NCBI RefSeq assembly: GCF_027244095.1
Contig: NC_069662.1
Location: forward strand, 12,240,501-12,304,500
Direction: 5' to 3'
Source: Hemicordylus capensis
Lineage: Eukaryota; Chordata; Lepidosauria; Squamata; Cordylidae
Length of the DNA stretch: 64,000 bases
In this document: in pieces, positions 42,001-55,000 of the stretch
Layout of the letters: each line of letters starts with the position of its first letter
How positions within the stretch are numbered: the stretch's first letter is position 1
Translations under genes and position numbers: made by a program
Notes under the pieces: generated by a model
Told to the model about the DNA's origin: nothing
Database searches by the model: none
Seen by the model: the letters and a program-made list of their open reading frames with translations, nothing else

Positions 42001-45000
42001 ACACCCCAAGCTAGAAGTCCTGTGCCTTCATCCCAAATATGTAGATATGGTGAAAGGTCGTACAATACTGAAAGGTACTCTGTGTGTACTCAGAGGCATT
42101 CTCCATGACTATTTCTTCACATACGCCAAGACCAAGGCTTGACCTCTTAAAAACAGACATCAGGCTGAGCTCCGGTGAAGCCTGGCTCAGGTGAACTGCA
42201 AGAGCTTACCTCTTGCAAGCTCACAAAATGAAAATACTTCAGGATGCTGCTCAGCCCTGAGCGTTGCCCCACGTGCCAGACTGCTTGACTGAGGCATCAC
42301 TTTGTGATCGAAAGCTGACACAATGTTTACACCAGCAGATGGAGGAGGAAAGCCAGCTAGCCAGTTGCTGAGCAACCACCCGCAAGGCTGCCATTGCTCC
42401 TTGGGGTTTTGAGGAAGTGGCAACCCAGGTGGGATGCCAAAACTGCATCCAGCTGAAGCATTCAATGGGGAAGGGCTGGGGACCAGAACGGATGCTGCCT
42501 CTCCTTGGGCCAAATTTGACCCTGAAGTCATCCAGTTCCCAACCAATGACAAAACCAAGAATGATGTACACACTGCAGTTGTCCCCTTTGATGTACAAGA
42601 ATGGTGTACACACTGCAATGATGCACACAGCTGACAATATCAACACAGTTCACAAAACCCACACTCCCAGACCTCTGAAAGAAATCACTGGGGCCTAAGA
42701 GGATGACAAACCCCTCCTTTCTCCATGTCTCTAACCCCCACATCTGTTCTTCCTGTGCGCTTCTCTCCATCCTTCTCCTCCCATGTCGTGGGACCAGGTA
42801 TAAAAGAGAAAGCAGTTTCTACATGACAAGAAGGAATGCCTTCCTAGACCAGCCCAGGAAACTCACACACACCCCTTGTTTTGCTAACTCAGGAGTTTCC
42901 AGACTTGGGTCCCCAGTTGTTGTTGGACTACAACTCCCATCATCCCCAGCCACAATGGCCAATAACTAGCTCAGGTCCCCCAGCAGAGGCAGGACCTGGA
43001 AACCCTCCCTCCCCGTGACATTGCCAGGGCCATTTCAAGTCACCTGATGTTGACGCCAACAGATGCTTGGAAGCAGCAAGGCCCATCACAGCTCCATCAT
43101 GGCCCTGTAGTTTGTGAAGGCAAGAGGGATGTGGATCCAGGGTGTTCCAGATGCACAGGGAGCCGTCGTTGCTGCCCCCAACTAAGAAGAGGTGGTCCAG
43201 CCAGGCAAGGCTGCAGATAGCCACCCCGCTAGCTGTGCAGTGGGTGGGGTCAGCATTCAAGCCTGCAAGAGAGACAGTATGGAAGACCATCTTGGAGCTT
43301 GGCGGGGGATATGCATATACACAGCCCTCCAGGAGAGGAGGCAGATTCATTTACTCTCCAACTGCAGCACGGGAACCCACTTTTAATTGTTTTTCAGTTA
43401 TACCCATTTTTCTCTTCTGTGGGGTGAGCAGGAGGAGGAGAGGAGTGGGAGGCTTCTACCTTTTTAATCTTCATTAGAGAAGAGGGAATTTTCAAAAATG
43501 CAGCTAAACACGCATGGATGGAGGCGGTGGGGTGGACGAGACACGTTGCTTACCTAGAATAGGTGGACTTTTGATGAGCTTTTATCATTCATGACGTGGG
43601 GTTATGTGCCTGCGCAGTAGCCCCCATGGAAGGATTTTCAGACCAGCCCTCTGAGGTGGGCTGACCTGCCAAGCCCAGAGCAGAGGACTGGACTATCCAC
43701 TGATCCCAACTGGATCAGTTCCATTTTGATCAGCTCCCATCCCAATTGGATCAAAGTGCCATTCTGAGGCCAGTTTTTCCAGCAAAACAGGACTCAAAAT
43801 GGCACTTGAATCATCCAAATTGAGGGTGATTCTCTTAATGATGTGGTTCGAGGTGATTTGATGTGATTCGAGGGCAATTCATTGAGACAGCCAGCTCTTA
43901 TCGACAAATTAATTTGATGGTTCTGCGGTTTGATTCAACCTCAAATCAAATAGCAGAATTTGATTTATGCACATTCCTAGTAAGCAGAGATCGTGTTTGT
44001 CCAAAGTGGGAAGTGTTTCGCAGCACTAAGAACACCTCTTCAACTTTTTAAAGCATCACAAGACAAAGAGTAAAGATAAAGCTAATCATAGTCGAAAAAA
44101 TCAAGAATTCAGACCGTGAATATTTTCCTTTCAGGAACCAAGCACAGCTGAGGAGTGAATCTCGAGGGAAGCCCACACAGTGGTGAAGGAACTGAGCAAG
44201 AGGGTGCTCTGCTGCTGAAGATACTGAGTGCATTTGGCGCAGAAAGGGTGGAGTGCAGAGCATCCTGAGGACCTTGAAGATCCTTCTGCGAGGGCTACTG
44301 CGCAGGCGCACAACCCCACATTGTGAAGGATACCGGATCACCACAAAGGACTATGTGTTTCCCACTCTGGTATCCCACGCTTCCTCCAAGGAGCTCAGAG
44401 TGGCATACCTGGACTGGGTTTAACCCAGTTTATCTTCACAACAACCTTGGAGGATAGGTTAAGTTGAGAGATAGTGACTGGCTCAGGGTCATCACCCTGA
44501 AAGGGGAAAAAAAAAAAACACCTATCAAAATATCTTGCACTATGCCACTATTAAGAGAAAAAAAACTCTGTCCTCCTTTCTATATAGGCTTCCTTGTGCT
44601 GTCCTCTTAAAAAGGATCCCAAAAAGTCCAAACTACCAAAACTGAAAAATAAGCAATAGTGGTGCTGGTGCAATCCACCTCAGGTCAGGCTGCAGCCCAC
44701 TTGTGGTTCCCAACCTCCCAGTGGGAGACCAGCGACTTACGCCAAGGGTGACTGTAGACCCAGACATCATCCGAATGGTGCCCCACAGCAAGCCGACTGC
44801 CATCAGGACTGGGGGCAAGACACAGAGCTGGGGAAAGAGCCTCTGACCGCAAGGTGCTCCAGAGCTGTCCCAGGTGGCCTGACCAGAGCTGGACCTGTAA
44901 CGCAGGACATGTGGAATTGATTAGACCAGCTGCAAAGGCTGCTAGCACTAGCAAAGAAACACAGAGAAGGAGACCTCTGCAGCAGACTGGAATATTTTAC

Positions 45001-48000
45001 ACGATCTAAACTGACAAAAGGGAAAAAATCTAAAGGTATTCATAGGGTGCAGGACGTCCTTTAGCGTAACTCTTGAGAAGTACTGTTGAGTAAGAGTCTA
45101 GATATTGGCCATTTTATTTATACGCACATGGGAGACGAACTAGCCTATACCCCTTGCCACATGATTTCCCACCCCCATACAAAATTTTACAATGATAGGA
45201 CAAATCTTGATTGTATGATCAATATAATATTCAGACCCTATAACTAAACTTAAAGGCCAAGTTGAAGAAAGATCATCCTGGAGAGAATCTATGTGGTCGC
45301 CAAGGGTCGACACCAACTTGATAGCACTTAATCAATCAATCAATCACTAAACTGGAGGGGGGGGCAGAAGACCAGTTAAACTAGAGAGCTTCTCCTAGGG
45401 CTCCTTAATCCAGATTTTGACCCATGTCCTTTCAACCCAGCCTGTAGCCTCTTAGGGCCAACCTTCTCCAGATACCCAGACCCATTCCTCTCTGCCATGT
45501 TCAGAAGATTCCTCGTATCCAGATGCTTAATCCAGAGGTTCTCAAACTTGGGTCCTCACAAACTATTGTGGCAGGGGATGATGAGACCTTTAAGGAGGGG
45601 CACTGTCCCTTAGGGCCACATTTGTGGAGTTCCTGCTGTTGGGATGCCAGCTCTCTTGCAAGCCCATGACTCTCTTGCAAGCCCAGCCATTATCAGCAAA
45701 TGAGTGCTTACTGAACCCGTCTTGCAATTCCTCTGCTCACATCTGTACCATGAGTGAAAGCCCACATCTGGCCAACCCCGTGGGTCAAGATTTCTCAAAG
45801 CAATAGTGTCAAAGTACCGACGCAAACTCAACAGGGACAATGGACGGTTTCCATTACTTCTCCCCAACCCGAGCTCTGGGCTCCTTATACTTCTCTCAAC
45901 ATCCCACCAGTCCTCAAGGTTGCTCAACACTGCACAAAATGCACACCTTGCAGTCTTCTCCTGCTGTGAGGAGTTTCCCCCCTGGAAGGAACAGAGTGGC
46001 AGAGATGCAGCCCGAGTGAGCTGAGAACGTGCCCAAGTTCACAGCCTCGCACCACGACCAGAGATGAACTGATCCTGCCAAGGACCCAGCTGCCAAAATG
46101 TTCCCAGCAGAGGAGAAGGAAATGGAGTGGATGGAGGCATCATGGTCCTTCAGCACCTGTAGGGGGGAGACTCAAGTCAAAAACACTATTCAGCTCTATA
46201 GATGTTGCTCAAGCTCAGTCTGTTTCTATTGCTCTGGTTTCCATTGACCCCACATCCCTGTCACCACCCAACACTTCTTTGAACCCCCCTATTCCTCACC
46301 GAGGTCACGCTCATGTCATTCACATCCAAGATGGTGACAGTCCTGTCCCACCCTCCTGTAGCCACCAAATGGCCCTTCGGGTGAAACGTCACACAGTTCA
46401 AAGGGCAGGAACAGTCCCGTTCGTGTGTCAAATGACCATGAGTGGACTCCCAGAGCTGAAAGGAAAATTAGAGACATGGGTTATTACTACTGCTAGGCTC
46501 TCCCCTCCCACAAAAGAAAGCATGTCACTAGTAGCAGACAACAAGTTCAGGTGGACCTGGACTGGCTCTCTGCTACTAGCAACCTTTTTGGCAACCAGAT
46601 GATCACTGAGTCTTTTAGAACAGCACTGACCATATGCACACATATTTTCCTTAACTGCTTCAAACTTTTACTTGTAGCCTGCTGATATGAAGAGACATTT
46701 TGTTTACATTGCTCTGTGACTTTGGTGTCAGCATGGGTCTCATTTGTGGCTGGGAGGAGGAGGAGGAAGAGAGGTCTTCACTCACCAACCTTGCCAGAGA
46801 CCCAAATCCAAAGCAGGCATTTTTGCAACATTTTGAAGTACTATGCTCCCAGCTTGAGGAAAGCTCTTTCTATTCTGGTAGGCCATATAACTAAACTGGT
46901 AAACTGAACTGGCAAACTGGTTTAACATTCCGGCTTGCTATTTTCCCCTTATCCACTCCACATCCAGATGGTGTACTTCCTTGCGCACTTTCACAGCACC
47001 ATCTGCTGGCCACTTACTGCCAATCCATCATGAAAATATAATCTTTTCAGCCTCCCTTAGAAGTATCAGTTCTCATCATGAATTGGCAGCAAATGGCCAG
47101 CAGATGGCACTGCAAAACTGCACAACAGGGAAGTATGTGATCTGGATTGTGAATGGTTAAGTGAAAAGTTCTGTTGCCAAGTGGAGTTTCTCTCTTTCTG
47201 GAAGCACCCATAATCAGAGGGGAGCTGGGAATGAAGCAATGCAAGAAGAAATTTCTTTACCCACGGGGCACTATAGCTGAAACATCGTTAACATAATCCC
47301 TTATGACCCCTTCTAGACAAGAGTATTTAGGTATTTCCCCACCCCCCTGCCCACATTCCTTTTAAAAAGCCATTCAAAATCAGTTTTCAGAAGCACAAAC
47401 TGCAGAAGGAGCTTTTCAAATTTCTGTGTTTGCAACCACCTGAAATCTGTAATAAAACCCTCTCTCAAGTTAGAAAGAAGCACAGCAGGGAGAAAGAGCT
47501 GGTACCTTGAGGTAGCTATCCAATGAGACAGTTGCTAGCAATTTGCGATCCGAGTTGGTGCAGCAATCTGTGATTTGGGCCTTATGAGCATCGGTGCCCA
47601 TGAGTCTGAAAATGAAGAGCAGAACCAGATGATCAGAGGCTGCATCTGGACAGCAGTGTCCACAGAGGCTGATTTCATGCCGTGGCATTCTACTGGAAGT
47701 CATAACAACTTGAGCAAGGAATTTTACCCACAGTCACCACTTTGGATTTTGCCCCCTATGCCACCATTTGGACTAATGACAACTGGCACAGTGCCTCCAA
47801 GTGTGTTATCTGTGCCAGGGACACCAAATCTGGATGCCTGGCAACCTCTGAAGCCTACAGTTCCATGAAATGCATCAACAACATCCCCCACCTACCCAGT
47901 TTATAAGCTATTCTGAGCTCCCCACTTTCCCTTGGGTGAGGAAAGTGGCTGACATCGAGCCTAAGTTACTTCTGAGGGTCCTATGGAAATAAAGTAGTCA

Positions 48001-48972
48001 TTTAGAGCAGGGTTTCTCAACGTGTGGGTCCCCAGATGTTATTGGACTTCAGCTCCCATAATCCCCAGCCCCAGTGGCCTTTGGTTGGGAATTATGGGAG
48101 TTGAAGTCCAATTACATCTGGGGACCCACACGTTGAGAATCTCTGATTTAGAGTAACTCCTCAATAGTACCACTGAATAACTCTGGATGTCAGCCCAGAG
48201 GCAGCCCTTCCATGAGGTGGTCGCCCCAGGCAGCAGCTTATGGGGGCACCGGTAAGGTGGAACAGAGGAAGCTGCCTTATAGCTAGTCACACCATGGGTC
48301 CATCTGGCTTGGTATTGTCTATCCCAGGGGTGGGCAAACGTGGCCCTCCAGCTTGGTTGAATTTAAAAAAACCCATCATCCCTAGCTATGGTTTATTGTG
48401 GCTGGGAATGATGGGTATTGCATTCCAGATATTGCTGAGCTACCAAAGGTCGGGAACCCCTGGTCTACACTGACGCTTCAGGGTTTCAGGCAGGAGTCTC
48501 TCCCAGCCCTACCTGGAGAGGACGGGGATTGAACCGGCGACTGTCTGCATGCAAAGCAGGTGCTCGACTAGTGAGCTACGGCTGCATCCCCTAAGGGGAA
48601 TCTCTTACAGCGCTCACGTGTAGTCACCCATCCAAATGCACACCAGGGTGGACCCTGCTTTACAAAGGGGGCCATTCCTTCTCCCTACCGCAAGACCAGC
48701 TCTCCTGCTTTTATAAGAGGGGGGAGGGAAGAAGGGTGGGGTGGCGTTTGGAACCACAGAGAGGCCTCGAGCTGTCACCGAGCCAGTCTCGACTTTGCCT
48801 CTACGCTCCGTTCTATGAACCTGATTCTCACCTGCATCCCTCCCTCAGGCTCCAAAGCTCCAAGCGCCCATTGAAGGCTCCAAGGCAGACTGTCGTCTCG
48901 GACAAGAACTCGCAGGCCGAGACCCCGTCACAGGCACTCAGCAGAGACTTCAGCTCCTAGAATTGGGGGGGG

Positions 48973-49011
<39 letters not shown>

Positions 49012-52000
49012 GGGGGCATTTAGGACATGAGAGAGTTGTCTCAATGGAGGTGGCTAAATGTTTGCCCCTCTAACAGCAGCCTTCTGGGCTGCACAGCTCG
49101 AGTGGGGAACTGCCAAGCGACCGAGACCCAGCCAAGCTTTTTACCTGTCCAGTCTCCATATCCATGAGGTGCAGGGTGCCTTCGGCGGTGCCCACGACTG
49201 CCAGGCTTCCGGAAGGGGCAACTGAGGCACAGGAAGGTTTGGCTGGCAAGGTCAGAACGCGGCTGTTGAGCATTAAAGGATGGAGGGGGGCGGGTGGGGG
49301 GGAGAAGAGTCAGTGAGTTGTAAATGTTGATGTTCCTTTTTAGATTGGGAGCCCTTTGGAGACAGGGATCCATCCTATTTATTTATTATTTCTCTGTGTA
49401 AACCTCCCTGAGCCATTTTTGGAAGGGTGGCATAGAAATCGAGTAATAAATAAATAAATAAGGCAAGGGGGCAGCAGGGCTGGTGGGGTGCAGGGCCTGG
49501 AACAAATCAGCCAGTGCAAAGGCCCATCCCAGTTAATTTTGATGGGGGCTAAAAGAGTGGGGTCCCGGGTGGTCGCCCTGATGGCCCTGCCCTAAGAACA
49601 GCCCCGGGGAGAGAGAAAGGGGGTCTCCAGAGTGCAAGTTCCACAGAGTTACCTCTTGGTCTCCTGGGCTTTCTGTGGTTTGTTAACCCATTTCAGAAAA
49701 GATCTTCCATTTCCACTCAGCACAGCCTCCGCTTGTACACAGAGGGCTGAGGAGTCTGGCTCATTCACGGCCTGCTGCAGCAGCAGCCCAGGATTCAGGG
49801 AAAGCAGCTCCATGTTCTTCTGCAGGAAGTCACGGAAGGAGTCTACAGTGTCGTCATGCTCTGAGCCAGAGGAGATGTCTGTGGAGATGGAGAACGGAGG
49901 TCAAAGGGAGATGGACTGGATGCACTGAAGCGGATTGAACTTGAAGCCAAAGGGGCACTTCCGTTCCAAACTCTTCCAGCCAACTGCAGAATCCACTCCG
50001 ACATCCAGGCTGCCATCTCCCACCTTGGCTGGAAGAGATTAGCAGGGTCTCCAAAGCAAGTACCTCCAAAGGGCAATGGCACCTGACCAAGTACCATTCC
50101 CGCTACAGCCACTAGGGGCAGGTACACAGCTCACCATAGAGTGCATAGGCTTCGGAGAGACAGTGGAGGAGACGCTGATGGACGTGAGCGCTCACGACCC
50201 TCAGGTCCGTCAGGAAAGAAGCCAGGATGCTGAAGTGGCCACTCTGCACCTGTGACATGGGGGTTACAGTTCAAGGAAGCATGCCCAGAACAAGCACCTG
50301 GATCACTCATTTCATGCAACGTGGTCACAGGAAAGCTGCCTTCTAGTGAGTCAGACCCTTGGTCCACCTAGTTCAGTATTGTCTACACTGACTGGCAGCA
50401 GCTTCTCCAAGTTGTCAGGCAGGAGTTTCTCCCAGCCCTACCTGGAGATGCCTGGGATTGAACCTAGGACCTTCTGCATGCAAAGCAGAGCGACAGCCCC
50501 AGATCCATGCACAGATCTAGGCAGTGGACTTGGAATTCTAATTAAAGACTGCCTGAGTGAAATAAGATAGGGGACTCAATTTTTACTACATCAAGCTGAC
50601 CCCTTCCATTGAACACACACACGCAAGCCACAGGCGTTGCATTGAAGAATGCAGCCCAAATCTATGCCTGCACTGACCCCCTCTAATCCCCAAGGCTTTC
50701 AGTTTTTCCCCTCTATGTAGTCATGAGGACTAGTCACATGGATTCTTTCCTTTAAAAAGGCAAGGACTCAAATCTCAGGATTCCAGCAGAAGTGACAGAT
50801 TCTGCATGAGTACCTGTGTATGCCACAGCATGACAGCCATGCAGGTGCTCACCTCTCCAAGTACTCTGCACTAGTGTGCCAACACCCCCCCCCCGCCGTG
50901 TTAGTCTCTTACCAGGTGATAGGGAAGTGCTGTCAAGGCCTCTGCCTCACAGTTCCGGAAACTTCTGGAACCATCTGGGTCTGCCAGTTTCCACCAGTGA
51001 GCTATGGGAGAGAAAGCAACGAGGCAGATGCTTTGTTAGCGCCAACTACAGGCTATCTAATAGAACTGCAACGCCCCACAATGCTCACACTATGAGCTGC
51101 TTGGACAATTCAAGAGACAATTCAATCCACTGCTTTGACAGAGTCAAAAGACAGAGATGGATGAGGGAAAATACTGCACATTAGGATGGAGTGGCAGAGC
51201 TCAAGGAGGCACGGTATGGCCCAATCCCAACATGAGAGCTGGAGGTTACCTGCCAGGAGTGTGTGAGCTGTGTGGTCCAGGCCCGGCTTTTTCAGGTAGC
51301 GTCGTTCCACTGCCATCCTCAAGGGGGCGCCAGAGAGATGGAGCCGGGAGCCCAGGTGCTCCAGCGGGGAGCCGCAAGCCCCAAGCAGGCTGTGGAGAAA
51401 TAGCAGATCAATCAATCCAGGGCTCCAAGTCAGCGCCAGAGCCGTAGCTCTCCACATTCCAAGCAGAGGTTGGTCGCCACAGACTCACCCATGACAAGAC
51501 TGCCATCACTCAGCTTATTCACACAGCTGACTGAGGACTCCAAGAAAGAAAGAAAACTCCTTTCCCACCACACAGGGCTTTCAGGGTCCTTTGGCCCCAA
51601 GACAGGCAGAGGGGCAGCATGGAAGGAAGCTTGGGCCATTGCCAAGGGCAACGCTGTAGGTCAGTGGTCAAGGATCTGCTTTGCATGCAGAAGGTTCAAG
51701 TTTGGGCCCTGGCATCTCCAGGGAGGATTGGGAAGGACTCTTGCCTGAAACTTGGAAAGCTGTTGGCAGTCACTGTAGACCAGGGATTCTCAACGTTGGG
51801 TCCCCAGATGTTATTGGACTTCAACTCCCATAATCCCCAGCCCCAGTGGCCTTTGGTTGGGGATCATGGGAGTTGAAGTCCAATAACATCTGGGGACCCA
51901 ACATTGAGAATCCCTGGTGTAGACAATAATGAAATAGATGGAACGATGGTCTGACTTCACCAAGCATTCCCTCCCCTTCAGAAACAGTTGGCACCAGGGC

Positions 52001-55000
52001 CGTAGGCACCATTGGGCGGCCAAGTTCAAACAACCCGGGCCGCTGCCCCTCACGCCCCTGCGTCTGATGTCAGATGTGGGGGGGCTGGTTTAGCTCCTGA
52101 GTGGGGCTGTGCAGCCCCATTCGGGAGTTAGATGGCCAGCGCTACGTCTGCAGCGCAGCCCTGAGAGGCTCTCCCTGCCTTTAAGAAAGGGAAGAGCTGC
52201 TCCTGGCTGCACGGCAAATGCAGCACTGGCCTGAATCTAACTCCCGAATGGAGCCACACGGCCCCATTCAGGAGCCACACGGCCCCATTCAGGAGCCACA
52301 CGGCCCCATTCAGGAGCCACACGGCCCCATTCAGGAGCCACACCACTTCCCCCCATCTGATGTCAGACACGGGAGTGTGGCTAACCCCCGCGTCTGATGT
52401 CAGCCGTAGGGGGTGGGGTGAGCGGGGCTGCCGCTGGTCTGGCCCCGCGACTGGTTGGGACTGTACATGGGCAATGGCGAGGAGGAGGGGAGGGCGAGAA
52501 CAGTACTCCGTCTGCAAGGGGGATCCACCTAGTCAACAGGGACCATCACAGAACCCAAATCTGGTTCACTCACCCCCTCAGGCTCCGCAGGAAGTCAAAG
52601 AAGGAGGCCATGGGATAGCAGCCAGCAGGCCTCCTGGAAATAATGGCTTGTTCCACGTTTATATCACCCCCGTTCAGTTCTCTCCACATAGCAAGGATGG
52701 CATAGAGATCTTGCTCCGTTAACCCTGCAGGGGGCAGAGCCGCAATCAGTTTCTAGAACACTACTCACCACTTCTGACCCCGAAGGAAAAAACGCACGAG
52801 GTGCTAGAACGCAGCTGCCTCTGGAGTGGAGCCAGCTTAGGTGAACAACAGCCCAGTGGAACATCCCTCTGGCCAACACCCACCTGGTGCCTGGCGACTC
52901 ACCGTCTCTGCTGGCCCAGAGAGACACCAGAGCTACAGCCACCAGCTCCAACCCATGATCTTGCTCCAGGCAGCCCAACAAGTGCTGCAGCAATGACGGA
53001 AGCGACACGGGCAATTTCTGGATCCTTTCGGAAAGCTGGGGAAACAAAACCAAAAGAAGTTGAGAAACCAACTCCACCAGCACCTTGAGCAATGGAGCCG
53101 GGAAGGATGCTCCCTTTCCCGACCACTCTATACCCCAGAAATTCCCGAGCAGTTTCCTCACCTTCTCATACAGGGCAAAAAGTCGCAAGTCCTGGGTCAG
53201 CAGAGTCAGATACAAAGGTTGCCAGGAGCCGCGTTTCAGCAGCACGAGTCGCATCTGTGTGTGGCGGGTGCGGGGAGAGACAAGGCATGAATTTCCCCTT
53301 TGCGAAGCAGGGTCTGCCCCTATTTGCATTTGAATGGGAGACTACATGCATGAGCACTGTAAGATATTCCCCTTAGGGGATGGGGCCACTCTGGGAAGAG
53401 CATCTTCATGCTTGCATGCAGAAGGTTCTTCCAAGTTCCCTCCCTGGCAGCTCTCCAGATAGCGTTGAGAGAGATGTCTGCCTGTAGCCTTGGAGAAGAT
53501 GCTGCCAGTCTGTGAGGACAATACTGAGCTAGATGGACCAGAGGTCTGACCCAGGAGAAGGCAGCCTCCTATGTTCCTATATAAGATCAAAAGAGTCCCC
53601 CAGGATTTTACCACTGTTCTAACTACTGGGCGCATTCCAGATTACACACTGCAACAGTATCATTGCACATCCACTAAGTATGCTTCCAAACTACCTGTGT
53701 TTTGACGTCACAGTGGCTGTGCTGACAGCAAAGTGCCATTCACATTTTCAATGCCTTTCTTCAGGTTTTATCTTTTTGTTTCAGTGCTACAATGTTGCAT
53801 GTGCGTTGCATGAAAACAGCTGCATTTTCCCAGTTTAGGAGGGTTACAACGCTGTATCGGCAGCGTAAGTGGCATGGTGTGGACGGTTCATTCTGGCTGG
53901 CAGACGATTTGTAAGTAATGTCCCTCTCCACTTTTGAAATTAATTTTATAAAAAAATAAATCGCTGGTGCTCTTGCACGACGGTGCAATGCTTCAATTTT
54001 ATTTTTATTTGCTTGTCGCTCTTCTCCCTGATGCAGATTCAACTTTAATTATATCTGTTTTGGCCAGCTCCATGTGGTGTCCCCGGCCCTCTCTGCTTTT
54101 GAAATTAAATTAGACTCTGACTTATACAGAGTCAGACCATCGGTCCATCTGGCTTGGTACTGTCTTCCACCCAGATTGGCTTCTCCAAGGTTGCAGGCAG
54201 GAGTCTATCTCATCCCTATCTTGGAGATGCTGCCTGCTGCATGGAGAGGTGAGGGGTTGAAACTTGCCAAGGAAGTAGTGAGTTCTGCTCTGCACACGGA
54301 TCTCTTGGCAGGGATTCAGGCAAGATGCACACACACCTGCCCTAGAAGCACACTTGGCGTCCACCCGCTCACCCCACACATCACCATGCTTTGATGTGTG
54401 TTAAGCACTTCCCAAGCTAGGAAAGACAGAACAGTGCTCCCCCTGCTGGCAGCTTTGCGCAAAGCCAAGATTTTTTTTTTTTTAATGTCACATCATTGGT
54501 AAGGAGGTGGGCTGGAACAGGAGGAGGGAGTGGAGAATACTTTTCAAGAGGAATATGAACAGATCTGCCTGGAACGCACATTGTAGTGGACAGCAACATA
54601 AATGGCCACAATCCTACCATGAACCATTGAAGCTACCCTTTATTCACGGTTTCAAACTGATAAAGCAAGACGTCACATATTACACCATTTTCCACTGGCA
54701 TAAAGCCTGCCATCTGGAAAGTGCCCTGGAGGATTTATCCAGAATCTAGGAGAACACCCCTCTCAAATCTACTGCTTTTCCTCCCCGGTTCCCATAGGAC
54801 AGGCTCACTTTCCAAGAATCAGAAATGGATAAGCCAACAAGATCACTTCACAGCTGTCCTAGAATCTGTGCATGTCTTCCTTCAGCCAGAGCTACATACC
54901 AACAGCATTCAAGAGCCACAATAAGGTGTATTTTATTATGCACGCATGCATACATTTTACATCACTCACTTTGATTCACCATAAAAATGAACAGAGAGCT

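Larger units (their letters stand above)
26336..49262 (-). other. TEP1: TEP1 block 5: WD40 propellers
   Basis: Exons 49145-49262, 48832-48956, 47506-47605, 46300-46455, 45947-46156, 44741-44894, 43044-43262, 41167-41330, 40526-40642, 39770-39877, 38841-38967, 37841-37908, 36791-36923, 34489-34628, 33337-33455, 32307-32456, 32092-32206, 31638-31743, 30111-30193, 27330-27434, 26336-26470. Many exons hold one WD repeat, for example [37 protein letters not shown] and [22 protein letters not shown]40 propellers are protein-interaction platforms. The acceptor of the exon at 34489 is a CAGCAG tandem, so it may start at 34628 or 34631. Confidence 0.93.
49653..53254 (-). other. TEP1: TEP1 block 4: helical linker between NACHT and WD40
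   Basis: Exons 53162-53254, 52903-53035, 52574-52724, 51250-51389, 50913-51001, 50135-50249 and 49653-49878. Sequence landmarks are [53 protein letters not shown] and [20 protein letters not shown]. It resembles the winged-helix and superhelical region between NTPase and WD40 repeats in APAF1-like proteins. Confidence 0.88.
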
